Shown here piece after piece: positions 1 to 8,414 of a DNA stretch of 52,171 nt (position 1 is its first letter; each line of letters starts with the position of its first letter). This stretch comes from Gemmatimonadaceae bacterium (GTDB lineage Bacteria; Gemmatimonadota; Gemmatimonadetes; Gemmatimonadales; Gemmatimonadaceae): contig JACCRF010000176.1 in the NCBI GenBank assembly GCA_013813715.1, forward strand, positions 1 through 52,171, in the 5' to 3' direction. The notes under the pieces are model-generated. The model ran no database searches and was not told where the DNA came from. It saw only the letters and a program-made list of their open reading frames with translations. A program made the position numbers and the translations under genes.

Positions 1-101
1 GCGTAGAAACCGAGCATCCCGTCGGCCTTGATGTCGGCGGGATAGAAGCTGCCCTTCCACTCCTTGAATGAGTATCCGCTCGTTCCGGCAAGCAGCCTCA
101 C
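1..101 (-). CDS. DUF72 family protein, N-terminal part (runs off the window)
   Basis: Reading leftward from a GTG at 101, the 33 visible codons give LLAGTSGYSFKEWKG followed by FYP, which matches the N-terminus of DUF72 (YecE-like) proteins, TIM-barrel-like proteins of unsettled function. An in-frame TGA, which is the stop of Ku, lies two codons upstream, so the GTG (or something later) must be the start. It follows Ku by 3 nt on the same strand and is probably co-transcribed with it. The identification rests only on the N-terminal motif; the rest of the gene is outside the window. Confidence 0.75.
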   Translation of the reverse strand, partial: MRLLAGTSGYSFKEWKGSFYPADIKADGMLGFY

Positions 102-104
102 TGC

Positions 105-944
105 TCAGGAAGCTTTCTTCTTCCTGCCTTCCCCTGCGGATTTCTCTTCTGACTCGTCGTCCCCGGATTTGGACTTGGCCAGGCTCTGTTTCAGGGCTTC
201 CATAAGGTCGAGGATCTTGTCACCGCCGCCACCCGCCGCCGGCTGGGTCGTGATGTCCTGACCTTCGACCTTCTGCTGAATCGTCTCGAGGACCCGCTCG
301 CGCACCGTGTCCTTGTACTTCGACGGCTCGAATTCCTCGCTCGACGTCTGGTCGATCAGCATCATCGCCAGCTTGAGCTCCTGCGCCTTCACGTCGCCTT
401 CGGGAACCGGCACCTCGCTGGTGGAACGCACTTCGTCGGAATAGTGGAGCTGTTCCATCACCAGGCGGCCATTGAGCGGGCGCAGCAGCACGAGGTGCTG
501 CTGTCCGCGCGCCGCGTACTGGCCGAGTGCCGCGCGGCCTGATTCCTCGAGCGCTTTAGTGAGGAGACGGTATGCGCGATCTCCACCTTTGTCGGGGCCA
601 AGGTAGTAGACCTTCTCGAGGTACTCGCGGTCGACCTTGGCGAGGGGGACGAACTCGAGGACGTCGATCGTGCTTGTCGCCTTCTCCTCGAGCGCTTTGA
701 GCTCTTCGGGCGTGAGGACGACGTATTGGTCCTTCGCGAACTCGTACCCTTTGACCATCTCGTCGCGAGTGACGATTTCGTTGTCCTTGGGGCAGATGTA
801 CTGCTGCTTGAGTCGCGAGCTGCATTTCTTGTGCAGCATGTTGAAGGATACGCTCGCCTTCGACTCGCCGGACGAGTAGATGTTGACCGGTACCGAGACG
901 AGACCAAAGGAGATCGTTGCGGTGGCAATCGAGCGTGCTGGCAT
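105..944 (-). CDS. ku: Ku protein (non-homologous end joining)
   Basis: This is a 279-residue bacterial Ku, the homodimeric ring that binds double-strand break ends and recruits LigD. The N-terminus has the family pattern (ARSIATATISFGLVSVPVNIYS), followed by the conserved MLHKKC and QQYICPKDNE region of the beta-barrel core. The last 20 or so residues are rich in Lys, Ser and Glu (ending GRKKKAS), as in the basic tails that contact DNA. Length is normal for the family. The ATG at 944 gives the conserved start, although no good Shine-Dalgarno precedes it. A TATAAT-like box lies about 95 nt upstream. LigD is encoded 3.4 kb away on the opposite strand, so the two are not one transcript. Confidence 0.95.
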   Translation of the reverse strand: MPARSIATATISFGLVSVPVNIYSSGESKASVSFNMLHKKCSSRLKQQYICPKDNEIVTRDEMVKGYEFAKDQYVVLTPEELKALEEKATSTIDVLEFVPLAKVDREYLEKVYYLGPDKGGDRAYRLLTKALEESGRAALGQYAARGQQHLVLLRPLNGRLVMEQLHYSDEVRSTSEVPVPEGDVKAQELKLAMMLIDQTSSEEFEPSKYKDTVRERVLETIQQKVEGQDITTQPAAGGGGDKILDLMEALKQSLAKSKSGDDESEEKSAGEGRKKKAS

Positions 945-1037
945 GGGAACGAGGGGTTGAGTGGACCGGTGGGGACTCGGATATAAGGGCCCGGATCCGA
1001 AATCGGCAACGAGATTCGAAGGGGCTCGTTACTCAAT

Positions 1038-1068
1038 ATTATAGTATTGCCTCGTCGATGCCTTTCAA
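1038..1068 (-). promoter_or_regulatory. Putative sigma70-type promoter for ku
   Basis: On the minus strand a perfect TATAAT (1043-1038) stands out in GC-rich DNA, with TTGAAA (1068-1063) 19 bp upstream. The -10 box sits inside an inverted repeat, CAATA at 1034-1038 and TATTG at 1045-1049. The -35 overlaps the end of the upstream nucleotidyltransferase gene. The spacing is slightly long, and no expression evidence exists. Confidence 0.4.
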
Positions 1069-1517
1069 GGCGACTCCTCACCCAACGCTTCGAGATCGGC
1101 CCGGTCCTTGAGCCGTCCAGTTTCACGCTTGTTGACGACCAGCGTAGCGCGGCCGATGAACGGAATCTGGATCGACCCTGTGTCGTAGTGCACACGGTCA
1201 TTCCATGCGTCTTCGAATGTGAGCCCCGAAAGGCCGGTGAGCAGGTCTATTCGACGGGGAGGAAGTCCAACCTGGACGACCATGTCCGGTTTGGTCAGGT
1301 CATGACGCGTGATCCCGAGACTTTCCATAGGCGCGCCGAACTCGGCCAACGCTTTCCATACACGGTCTGCGTTTTCAATCGATGCGTCGATCCAGATATC
1401 GAGGTCGCCGGTTGCCCTGGGAACACCGTGCAATGCCAGGGCATGCGCACCAGTCACGAGAAACCGCGCGCCGGCATCGGTCAATGCCCTGAGAAAATCG
1501 TCGAAATCCGGATTCAT
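1065..1517 (-). CDS. Nucleotidyltransferase (DUF6036/MntA-like), TA-type module
   Basis: This 150-residue protein belongs to the polymerase-beta-type nucleotidyltransferase superfamily. It has the signature VTGAHALALHG followed by RATGDLDIWID, where the two Asp of DLD would bind metal. Relatives are found in toxin-antitoxin and abortive-infection modules and can modify RNA or a partner protein by adding nucleotides; the target here is unknown. The reading frame is open upstream, but the ATG at 1517 is preferred: it has GAGAGGA just before it and overlaps the stop of the preceding small gene by 4 nt (ATGA). It ends next to the ku promoter. A solo housekeeping role cannot be excluded. Confidence 0.8.
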   Translation of the reverse strand: MNPDFDDFLRALTDAGARFLVTGAHALALHGVPRATGDLDIWIDASIENADRVWKALAEFGAPMESLGITRHDLTKPDMVVQVGLPPRRIDLLTGLSGLTFEDAWNDRVHYDTGSIQIPFIGRATLVVNKRETGRLKDRADLEALGEESP

Positions 1518-1726
1518 TCCTCTCGATCTGCGCGCGGTACTACTGCAACAGGTATTTCCGCTCGAGCATAATTCGGAATCTTGAGGCCGGCGAGGGTCCA
1601 CATTTCTCGAGTGAGATCGGCAACAAGGGCGAGGCGCTGAGCGGCGCTCGTGTGGCCGATCAAGTCATCCCTCGGTTCCCGAGCAAGAGGGAAAACGCGG
1701 GCGCGAAGCGCTGCTCGGTTCTGCAT
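1514..1726 (-). CDS. Small partner protein of the nucleotidyltransferase
   Basis: A 70-residue soluble protein without signal or membrane segment. It contains AAQRLALVADLTREMWTLAG and then a proline-containing tail with YARAEIPV. From memory, short proteins of this pattern often sit directly upstream of DUF6036-type nucleotidyltransferases, so an antitoxin or cofactor role is inferred. Its stop overlaps the next start by 4 nt, implying translational coupling. The ATG at 1726 follows a G-run directly, so initiation is not certain. It has no clear DNA-binding motif. Confidence 0.65.
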   Translation of the reverse strand: MQNRAALRARVFPLAREPRDDLIGHTSAAQRLALVADLTREMWTLAGLKIPNYARAEIPVAVVPRADREE

Positions 1727-1773
1727 CCCCCAATTTAGCGGAATCTCGGTGCTTCTGGGACTTAGCGGGTCAG

Positions 1774-2079
1774 TCAGCCCGCCGCCCGCCGGCGTTTTCT
1801 CCCACGCTCCGCTGAAACTCGATCGGCCAGGTAAACCTTCAGCAGGCTCTGATACGGGACGTCGCGCTCGTTCGCCAGCAACTTGAGCTCCGTGAGCAAA
1901 GTGTCTGGCAACCGGACAGAGATCGCGGTGGTCGATGGCCGCAAATCCGGGAATCGCACCACGTTTGCCTTCGACCAGTCAACGTACCGCGTCGAATCGG
2001 CCGTCGTTCAGAATTCCCGTTCGTCTTCCTCGGATTTAAACGTCGGGATCTTCTGCAAACGTTTCTTTGACTTTGCCAT
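1774..2079 (-). pseudogene. CopG/BrnA-type RHH antitoxin interrupted by an in-frame UGA
   Basis: Reading from the ATG at 2079, which has a strong AAGGAGAGG 6 nt upstream, gives MAKSKKRLQKIPTFKSEE and then EREF followed by TGA (2010-2008). The frame then continues open as TTADSTRYVDWSKANVVRF and a complete ribbon-helix-helix core (STTAISVRLPDTLLTELKLL). In relatives a Trp (TGG) sits in the EREFW position, so one G-to-A change explains the stop. A shorter product from GTG 1962 (62 residues) would keep the RHH domain but lose about 40 N-terminal residues. No BrnT-like toxin is adjacent. UGA is used as a normal stop elsewhere in the window, for example by ku, so recoding is unlikely. Confidence 0.75.
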
Positions 2080-2200
2080 AGCGCAGCCTCTCCTTGCGGT
2101 TCACTGTCACGCGCCGCGAGCACGCGAATGAAGGCGCTAGTTCCTTTTTTTCCGTCCCTAATCCGTTCCCATCCGTCAGATCGTTCCATATAGTAGTGCC

Positions 2201-3844
2201 ATGTCCATGAGACTCGCTGCCGCCATTTTCGGCGCTACCCTGATCTTCACGCAGGGTATTCCGCTCCGGGCTCAACGCGCCGGTAGCACCGTCTCCATCA
2301 TCCCGCGGCCGGCCAGTCTCGTGCCCCGCGCGGGCAGGTTCACCCTCACGCCGCGCACGGTCATCTGGGTGGATCGCGGCACTGCGACGCTCGGCAGGCA
2401 GCTCGCCGGCTACCTCGATCCTGCCACGGGATTCGATCTCACTGTAAGAACCGCCGGCACGCCCGCCGGAAACCGGATCGTTCTCAGACTCGATCCGGCG
2501 CTTGCCCGGCTGGGGGATGAAGGGTACCTGCTCGATGTACGTCCCGGAGTCGTATCGATCCGCGCGCCGAAGGCGGCCGGCGTGTTCTACGGAATGCAGT
2601 CGCTCAGGCAACTCCTGCCGGTCGAGATATTCCGCGAAGCGCACGTAACCGGCGTCAACTGGACCGCGCCCGCGCTGCGCATCGAGGATTCACCGCGCTT
2701 CGCCTGGCGCGGCATGCATCTCGACGTCGCCCGCCATTTCATGCCGAAGGAGTTCGTCAAAAAGTTCATCGACCTCCTCGCGCTTCACAAGATGAACATA
2801 TTCCACTGGCACCTCACCGAAGACCAGGGATGGCGGATCGCGATCAACAAGTATCCGCGACTCACCCAGGTTGGGGCGTGGCGTAAGGAGACAGTAGTAG
2901 GGCCGAACGTCCGCGATTCCAGCCAGCGCGTGTTCGACGGCAAGCGGCACGGCGGTTTCTACACGCAGGACGATGTACGCGAGATCGTTGCCTACGCGAA
3001 AGCGCGCTTCGTCAACGTCGTGCCCGAGATCGAGATGCCCGGCCATGCGCAGGCGGCTATTTCAGCCTATCCCGAACTTGGGAACACTGGAACGCAGATT
3101 GGCGTCAGAACCTTCTGGGGAGTGAGCGAGCACATCCTCAACCCCGAGAACAAAACCGTCGCGTTCATGCAGGGCGTGCTCGGCGAAGTTCTCACGTTGT
3201 TTCCGAGCAGGTTTATCCACATCGGCGGCGACGAAGCAGTGAAGACTCAGTGGAAGTCCAGCCCGCGGGCGCAGGAACGCATTCGCGAGCTGGGTCTCAA
3301 GGACGAGCACGAGTTGCAGAGTTGGTTCATCCGGCAGATAGATACTTATCTCACACAGCAGGGGAGGCGACTCATCGGCTGGGATGAGATTCTCGAGGGC
3401 GGCCTCGCTCCGAATGCAACCGTCATGTCCTGGCGCGGAATCGAAGGCGGCCTTGCTGCTGCCCGCGCTGGCCACGACGTCGTGATGGCACCGAACACCG
3501 CCGTGTATTTCGATTACTACCAGTCGCTTGACAAAGCCACTGAGCCGCTCGCGATTGGCGGCTTCATCCCCCTCGACAGTGTGTACGCCTACGAGCCTGT
3601 GCCCGCCGAGCTCGAGCCACAGTTCGTGAAGCACATACTGGGGGCACAGGGGCAGCTCTGGACCGAGTATATGCCGAACGGCAAGCACGTGGAGTACATG
3701 GCGTTTCCGCGGGTGTCTGCGCTCGCGGAGGTGCTATGGACGGCGAAGAATGCCAGGGATTTCGGCGAGTTCAGGGCGCGCCTTGAAACTCATTTGCGGC
3801 GCCTCGACGTGTTGGACGTGAATTATAGGCCGGTCAGACCGTAG
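2201..3844 (+). CDS. Secreted beta-N-acetylhexosaminidase (GH20)
   Basis: This 547-residue protein removes terminal beta-linked N-acetylhexosamine from glycans such as chitin oligomers or peptidoglycan fragments. It has a signal peptide (residues 1 to about 24, cleavage near the LRAQ segment), a GH20b-like N-terminal domain (about 30-150) and the catalytic TIM barrel from about 160. FAWRGMHLDVARHFM and HWHLTEDQGWR are typical, and the catalytic pair lies in HIGGDE with D344 and E345, as expected for substrate-assisted catalysis. Length is normal. ATG 2201 or ATG 2207 could be used. The gene is divergent from the broken antitoxin and precedes an RHH/RelE module; nothing else nearby handles chitin. 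Confidence 0.93.
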   Translation: MSMRLAAAIFGATLIFTQGIPLRAQRAGSTVSIIPRPASLVPRAGRFTLTPRTVIWVDRGTATLGRQLAGYLDPATGFDLTVRTAGTPAGNRIVLRLDPALARLGDEGYLLDVRPGVVSIRAPKAAGVFYGMQSLRQLLPVEIFREAHVTGVNWTAPALRIEDSPRFAWRGMHLDVARHFMPKEFVKKFIDLLALHKMNIFHWHLTEDQGWRIAINKYPRLTQVGAWRKETVVGPNVRDSSQRVFDGKRHGGFYTQDDVREIVAYAKARFVNVVPEIEMPGHAQAAISAYPELGNTGTQIGVRTFWGVSEHILNPENKTVAFMQGVLGEVLTLFPSRFIHIGGDEAVKTQWKSSPRAQERIRELGLKDEHELQSWFIRQIDTYLTQQGRRLIGWDEILEGGLAPNATVMSWRGIEGGLAAARAGHDVVMAPNTAVYFDYYQSLDKATEPLAIGGFIPLDSVYAYEPVPAELEPQFVKHILGAQGQLWTEYMPNGKHVEYMAFPRVSALAEVLWTAKNARDFGEFRARLETHLRRLDVLDVNYRPVRP

Positions 3845-3887
3845 TCCCGTCCCCGATCAATTTAATCCCGCCTGATCGCCGTTCTGT

Positions 3888-3911
3888 TGACGTCACAACG
3901 TCATAACGTCA
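3888..3911 (+). promoter_or_regulatory. Iterated operator (three ACGTCA repeats) before the RHH/RelE module
   Basis: ACGTCA occurs at 3890-3895, 3898-3903 and 3906-3911, an exact 8-bp period, and the first copy is part of the palindrome TGACGTCA (3888-3895). The array ends 9 nt before the antitoxin start. RHH repressors such as MetJ bind tandem 8-bp boxes, so this fits autoregulation by the encoded RHH protein. Confidence 0.6.
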
Positions 3912-3920
3912 TTTTGAGCC

Positions 3921-4151
3921 ATGTCCAACACCAAGCGTGCTACCGTCTATTTCGAAGAGCCCTTGCACAAGGCTCTTCGACTCAAGGCCGCGGAAACTGA
4001 TGCAAGTATTTCGGAGCTCGTCAACTCCGCGGTCCGTCGATCATTGTCTGAGGATGCAGATGACCTCGCTGCATTCCGCGAGCGTGCCCGCGAGCCACGG
4101 CTTTCCTTTGAAGACGTAGTGAAAGACATGAAAGTTCGTGGCAAGCTATAA
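3921..4151 (+). CDS. RHH (CopG-like) antitoxin
   Basis: A 76-residue protein. It starts with a beta-strand pattern (KRATVYFEEPLHKALR) followed by two helices (AAETDASISELVNSAVRRSL), the layout of a ribbon-helix-helix dimer, and an acidic tail (FEDVVKDMKVRGKL) that probably wraps the toxin. It overlaps the RelE gene by 14 nt, which is typical of an antitoxin-toxin operon. The tandem 8-bp repeats upstream are the likely autoregulatory target. The Shine-Dalgarno is weak (TTGAG). Confidence 0.85.
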   Translation: MSNTKRATVYFEEPLHKALRLKAAETDASISELVNSAVRRSLSEDADDLAAFRERAREPRLSFEDVVKDMKVRGKL

Positions 4152-4398
4152 GCTCCTCATTACGCGAAGCGCATCGAAGGAGCTGGAAGCCGCGCCGACG
4201 AAGGACCGCAGCCGCATCGTCGCGAAGATTCGGGGCCTGGAGGACCATCCTCGCCCGCCAGGAGTCGAAAAGCTCAGTGGCGATGAGAAATACCGTTTGC
4301 GGCAGGGTGATTTCCGGATTTTGTACGAGATCGAGGACCGCCAGCTTATTGTCACGGTAGTTCGGATTGGGAACCGGCGAGACGTTTACCGTCGGTAA
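4138..4398 (+). CDS. RelE/ParE family toxin
   Basis: This 86-residue protein carries the RelE/ParE fold signature: an N-terminal strand (YKLLITRSASKELEA), two helices, then KLSGDEKYRLRQGDFRILYEI and the C-terminal VVRIGNRRDVYRR. In the family such proteins cleave mRNA in the ribosome (RelE) or poison gyrase (ParE). The Arg-rich GDFRILYEI and RRDVYRR segments favour RelE. It starts at GTG 4138, inside the antitoxin gene. The next gene, ligD, begins 23 nt after its stop, so read-through into ligD is possible. Confidence 0.88.
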   Translation: MASYKLLITRSASKELEAAPTKDRSRIVAKIRGLEDHPRPPGVEKLSGDEKYRLRQGDFRILYEIEDRQLIVTVVRIGNRRDVYRR

Positions 4399-4421
4399 GG
4401 CCTGGGTGACATATTTTCCCC

Positions 4422-7016
4422 ATGGCCGACGATAGCCTCAGCACCTACCGAGCGAAGCGCTCTCCCGACAGCTCACCCGAGCCGGTCGGCACAGTCTCGC
4501 CCGTCCCCGGCAACCTGTTCGTCGTCCACAAGCACGCCGCACGTCAGCTGCATTTCGATTTGCGGCTGGAGATGGACGGCGTGCTCCGGTCGTGGGCTGT
4601 CCCTCGAGGGCCGTCGTATGACCAGGCCGATAAGCGACTGGCAGTGAAGGTCGAGGATCATCCGCTCGAGTACGGCGACTTCGAAGGAGTCATTCCCGCC
4701 GGGAATTATGGTGCCGGCGGCGTGATAGTGTGGGACCGGGGCGAGTGGGTGCCCTTGGAGGATTGGAGAGAGGGCCTGGAGAAAGGAAAGCTCCTGTTCG
4801 AGCTCAAGGGCTACAAGCTCCATGGGAAGTGGACGCTGGTGAAGATCAAGAAAGCCGAGAAGGAGTGGCTGCTCATAAAGGAGCGGGACTCCTTCATGAA
4901 GTCGCCGGGCGATGTTTTCCCCGAAGAGTCGGTATTGTCGGGATTGACCGTCGAGGAAGTGAAAGCCGGCGTCGTTCCCAGCGCTCAGTTGCGTTCGAAG
5001 ATCGAAGCCAGCGGTGCGGTTCGATCGCGCGTCGATCCACGGAAAGTCGAAGCGATGCACGCCGAGTCGGTGGATGAGGCGTTTACGCGTGATGGGTGGG
5101 TGTTCGAGCTCAAGCTCGATGGGTATCGGCTGATTGCTTCGAAGTCCGGTGGCGAGGCGCTGCTGCTCACACGCAACGGGAACGACTACACCGCCGTATT
5201 CCCCGAGATCGCGCGTGCGGTGAAGGCGCTTCCGGTGGACGAGTGCATCATCGATGGCGAAGTAGTCGTAACCGACGCCAGGGGATTGCCGAGTTTCGCG
5301 ATGCTTCAGCGGCGTGGTGCGTTGTCGTCGCCGATCGACATCAAGCGCGCGGCCGTCGAGCTGCCTGCAACTTTCTTCGCTTTCGATCTATTGGCATTTC
5401 AGGATCTTGATCTTCGCGGCTTGCCCCTGCTGCAACGCAAGCAGTTTCTTGTTGACGTCGTCCCCAGCCTGGGCCCTTTCCGCGCGCTCGATCACATCGA
5501 GCGGGAGGGCGAGGCGTTCCTGAAGCAGGTCATCGCGATGGGCCTCGAGGGCATCATCGCCAAAAAGGCCGATGCTCCCTATCGCAAGGGACGCTCGGCC
5601 CAGTGGCTCAAGATCAAGGGGGAGAAGACCGGGGATTTCGTGATCGTTGGATTCACCGCGCCGAAGCGAAGCCGTGCCCACATTGGCGCATTGCAGCTCG
5701 CTGACTATGTGAATGGAGCGCTGGTGTACGCCGGCCGGGCGGGCACCGGCTTCAACGACGCGCTGCTGGCTGAGATCAAAACCATGCTCGACCCCATCGT
5801 GCGCCGTGATCCGCCATGTGCCGGCCCCGCGACGGCGCCTGGCGTAGATCCGCTGCCGAGTGAGCGAATTCCCGAAATATCGACCACCACCTGGGTGGAT
5901 CCGGTGCATGTCTGCGAGGTTCGCTTTCGCGAGTGGACACCGGATGGGCTGCTCCGTCATCCAGCGTTCCTGAGGCTTCGCGAGGACAAGCGTCCCCACG
6001 AATGCGAACGCCAGGGTTGGCATTCTGTTGCGAGCGAGCCCCCGCCTCAATCTCCGACTGAGTCAACCGATGGTGTCGCAACCTCGGTGACGTCCCACGA
6101 CCCGCCCCCTCCTCCTCCCAAAGCCGCCGTTCAGAAGACCATCGCCTTCTCCAATCCCGGGAAGATCTACTGGCCAGCCGAGGGCTACACGAAGGGCGAC
6201 ATGATCGAGTACTACCGGGCCGTGTCGCGCTGGCTGCTTCCGTACCTCAAAAATCGCCCGGTGGTATTGACGCGCTTTCCCGACGGGATCGAAGGAAAGT
6301 CCTTCTATCAGAAAGATGCGCCCGAGTTCGCGCCCGACTGGATGCGAACCGTGCCCATCTGGAGCGAGGAGACGCAGCGCGACATACGGTACTTCGTGTG
6401 CGACGACGAGGAGTCGATTCTCTACATCGCCAACAGCGGCTCGATTCCGCTCCACATCTGGGCCAGCCGGGTGGGATCGCTCGAGCTACCGGATTGGTGC
6501 GTGATAGATCTCGATCCAAAGGAGGCGCCGTTCTCGGACGTGATTCGGGTTGCCCAGGTGCTGCATCGGATCTGCGACTCGGCCGGGCTCCCCAATTATG
6601 TGAAGACGACGGGAAAGACCGGCTTGCACATCCTGCTGCCACTCGGGCGACAGTTCACGTATGAACAATCACGGGTCATCGGCGAGCTTTTGGCGCGGCT
6701 GGTGATTCGCGAGCTTGGCGACATTGCGACCATCACGCGTCACGTGACGAAACGTGGCGACAAGGTGTACATCGATTATCTCCAGAACAGGCACGGGCAG
6801 ACAATTGTGGCGCCGTTCAGCGTGCGCCCACTTCCTGGTGCAACCGTATCCATGCCGCTCACCTGGGACGAGGTGAATGACTCCCTCGATCCGCGGGCCT
6901 ATACCATAAGAAGTGCGATCGAGCGGCTCGAAGGGCTGGGACGCGATCCGGTATTGCCGGTGCTGGAGCAGAAGCCAAACCTTGGGCAGGTTCTGGAGCG
7001 GCTGTCAATCCTCTGA
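4422..7016 (+). CDS. ligD: Multifunctional DNA ligase D (phosphoesterase-ligase-polymerase)
   Basis: An 864-residue LigD, the end-processing and sealing enzyme of bacterial NHEJ. Domain order is 3-prime phosphoesterase (about 30-170; VVHKHAARQLHFDLRLE with H38, H44, D46, and H80 in EDHPLEYGDFEG), ATP-dependent ligase (about 205-510; K231 of KLDGYR is the adenylated lysine, with EGIIAKK as motif IV) and primase-polymerase (about 570-860; WCVIDLDP with D696 and D698 as metal ligands). This is the Pseudomonas-like PE-LIG-POL order rather than the mycobacterial POL-PE-LIG order. A Pro-rich linker (PPPPPP) precedes the polymerase. It acts with Ku encoded at 105-944. No Shine-Dalgarno is evident. 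Confidence 0.96.
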   Translation: MADDSLSTYRAKRSPDSSPEPVGTVSPVPGNLFVVHKHAARQLHFDLRLEMDGVLRSWAVPRGPSYDQADKRLAVKVEDHPLEYGDFEGVIPAGNYGAGGVIVWDRGEWVPLEDWREGLEKGKLLFELKGYKLHGKWTLVKIKKAEKEWLLIKERDSFMKSPGDVFPEESVLSGLTVEEVKAGVVPSAQLRSKIEASGAVRSRVDPRKVEAMHAESVDEAFTRDGWVFELKLDGYRLIASKSGGEALLLTRNGNDYTAVFPEIARAVKALPVDECIIDGEVVVTDARGLPSFAMLQRRGALSSPIDIKRAAVELPATFFAFDLLAFQDLDLRGLPLLQRKQFLVDVVPSLGPFRALDHIEREGEAFLKQVIAMGLEGIIAKKADAPYRKGRSAQWLKIKGEKTGDFVIVGFTAPKRSRAHIGALQLADYVNGALVYAGRAGTGFNDALLAEIKTMLDPIVRRDPPCAGPATAPGVDPLPSERIPEISTTTWVDPVHVCEVRFREWTPDGLLRHPAFLRLREDKRPHECERQGWHSVASEPPPQSPTESTDGVATSVTSHDPPPPPPKAAVQKTIAFSNPGKIYWPAEGYTKGDMIEYYRAVSRWLLPYLKNRPVVLTRFPDGIEGKSFYQKDAPEFAPDWMRTVPIWSEETQRDIRYFVCDDEESILYIANSGSIPLHIWASRVGSLELPDWCVIDLDPKEAPFSDVIRVAQVLHRICDSAGLPNYVKTTGKTGLHILLPLGRQFTYEQSRVIGELLARLVIRELGDIATITRHVTKRGDKVYIDYLQNRHGQTIVAPFSVRPLPGATVSMPLTWDEVNDSLDPRAYTIRSAIERLEGLGRDPVLPVLEQKPNLGQVLERLSIL

Positions 7017-7080
7017 ATCATGCCGTGCTGCGCGCCCTCTCCTGGCTGCATTTTGCTCGTCCCGGTCACAACTCATGACC

Positions 7081-8304
7081 TCAACCCTTCCTGCCCATTC
7101 CCCTCACCGGCTTGAAGTACTTCTCGAACGCAAGCTTTCCGATCGATACGCCCATCGCTTTGCCCGCATTCGTTGAGAACCGATAATGCACCCCGGCCAT
7201 GATGCGAGCTTCGGCCACTTCGTCGATGTACTCTTTTGCGGTTTCGTACCTGCGCAGCATGGACTTCTCCTGATCGACGACTATTGACGGCATCTTCTTC
7301 CCGAACTCCTGATCTATCACGGTTCCCACCGCGGCGGCGGAGAGACAATGCCCGCACGGATACTCCGGGTGCCACGGGGTGCTCACCATCGGCTCCCACG
7401 CCGGATCCGCGGATGTCGAATCGTTGCCATCCATCGCTGCGCCGCGAATCGCAGTGACAGGGCGCCACAGATTGTAGGCGTATTTACCGTCCATCATCGC
7501 GACGTACGAGTCCGCCCACGCCATCTCCGCCAGTGCGAGGAACCGCGCGTCGTCAACCAGACTCCGCCCTGGTAACCCTATCAGCTGCCGCAGAACCAGT
7601 CGCACATCACGACTTGCCCAGAAGAGTCCAATGTCGCTCTGTTCGGCGCTGCGCACCTTGCCGGCTTTCGACCCGAGGTTCCTGATCTCGTTGTAATCGC
7701 GCAGCCAGGTTGCGCTCTTGAGAGCAGGCGGGGCGGGCGGCCTGACCTCGTCGTACTTCTTCATCACCCACGGCGCCTGGCGCGCCCAGATCATCCCCAC
7801 CTGACGAATTGTCGGCACGTAGACTCCGGCAGTGGCGGACGACATGAACGGATCCTTCCCTTCCGCTTTGGAGGTGGCACGAACTGCGAGAATTGCTGCG
7901 GCAGCCTGCCGACCCACCGAGGCGCCATTTTCGCGGGAGACGCTGTCCTTGATGAGCGCGAGCTGACTCTTCAATGCGCTGTCCCATGCGGATTTCTGAT
8001 CCGCACACAGCTTGACCAGGATGTCGTGCGCCGCAGTAGCCGCGGCGGCGTCCATCGAGCTCCCGGGCCTGGCAGTTATTCTAACAGTGAACGGGGTGTA
8101 CTTTCCGGCGATTGAGTTGATAGCCTCGAACATCGCGATATGCATCATCGCGTCGACGTCTGTCTGTGACCCCTCCTCGCACTTGTCGGACTGATCGCGC
8201 CACTGAAGGAGCACGTTGTTGATGACGCCGGCGGACGCGATTGCCGGGACGAGCGACATGATCAGCGACAGCAATTGCAACCGAGTGCCAAAGGCGAGGC
8301 GCAT
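7081..8304 (-). CDS. Secreted vanadium-dependent haloperoxidase / PAP2-like protein
   Basis: This 407-residue protein has a signal peptide (MRLAFGTRLQLLSLIMSLVPAIASA) and the vanadium haloperoxidase/PAP2 fold. TPWHPEYPCGHCLSAAA holds the conserved His near 319, and AGVHYRFST supplies the second His near 373, which in the family contacts vanadate or phosphate. The first motif (KxxxxxxRP) is probably KYAYNLWRPVTAIR. Such proteins oxidise halides or act as phosphatases; sequence alone does not decide. The frame is open 22 codons further, but the ATG at 8304 has GGAG 7 nt upstream and begins the signal peptide. It stands alone, converging with ligD. Confidence 0.85.
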   Translation of the reverse strand: MRLAFGTRLQLLSLIMSLVPAIASAGVINNVLLQWRDQSDKCEEGSQTDVDAMMHIAMFEAINSIAGKYTPFTVRITARPGSSMDAAAATAAHDILVKLCADQKSAWDSALKSQLALIKDSVSRENGASVGRQAAAAILAVRATSKAEGKDPFMSSATAGVYVPTIRQVGMIWARQAPWVMKKYDEVRPPAPPALKSATWLRDYNEIRNLGSKAGKVRSAEQSDIGLFWASRDVRLVLRQLIGLPGRSLVDDARFLALAEMAWADSYVAMMDGKYAYNLWRPVTAIRGAAMDGNDSTSADPAWEPMVSTPWHPEYPCGHCLSAAAVGTVIDQEFGKKMPSIVVDQEKSMLRRYETAKEYIDEVAEARIMAGVHYRFSTNAGKAMGVSIGKLAFEKYFKPVRGMGRKG

Positions 8305-8414
8305 TCGTATCTCCGGGACATGAGGTCGGACGAGAGGCGCGAATATTGGAGAGAAACCCGGAAACCGCAAATCCCCTTCGTCACCGAGCGAAGGAGACCC
8401 ACGCGATGGAGGCG

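Noticed and set aside
458-1201. Long minus-strand frame across ku and the nucleotidyltransferase (247 codons)
   Set aside because: It is Arg/Ser-rich, matches no family, and overlaps two clearly real genes in another frame; it is a GC-rich shadow.
2036-2644. 202-codon minus-strand frame over the start of the hexosaminidase gene
   Set aside because: It is antisense to a gene with clear GH20 motifs and has composition typical of shadow frames.
1774-4398. UGA recoding (selenocysteine or tryptophan) to rescue the RHH antitoxin
   Set aside because: UGA terminates ku and other genes here, and no selenocysteine element is seen after the codon.
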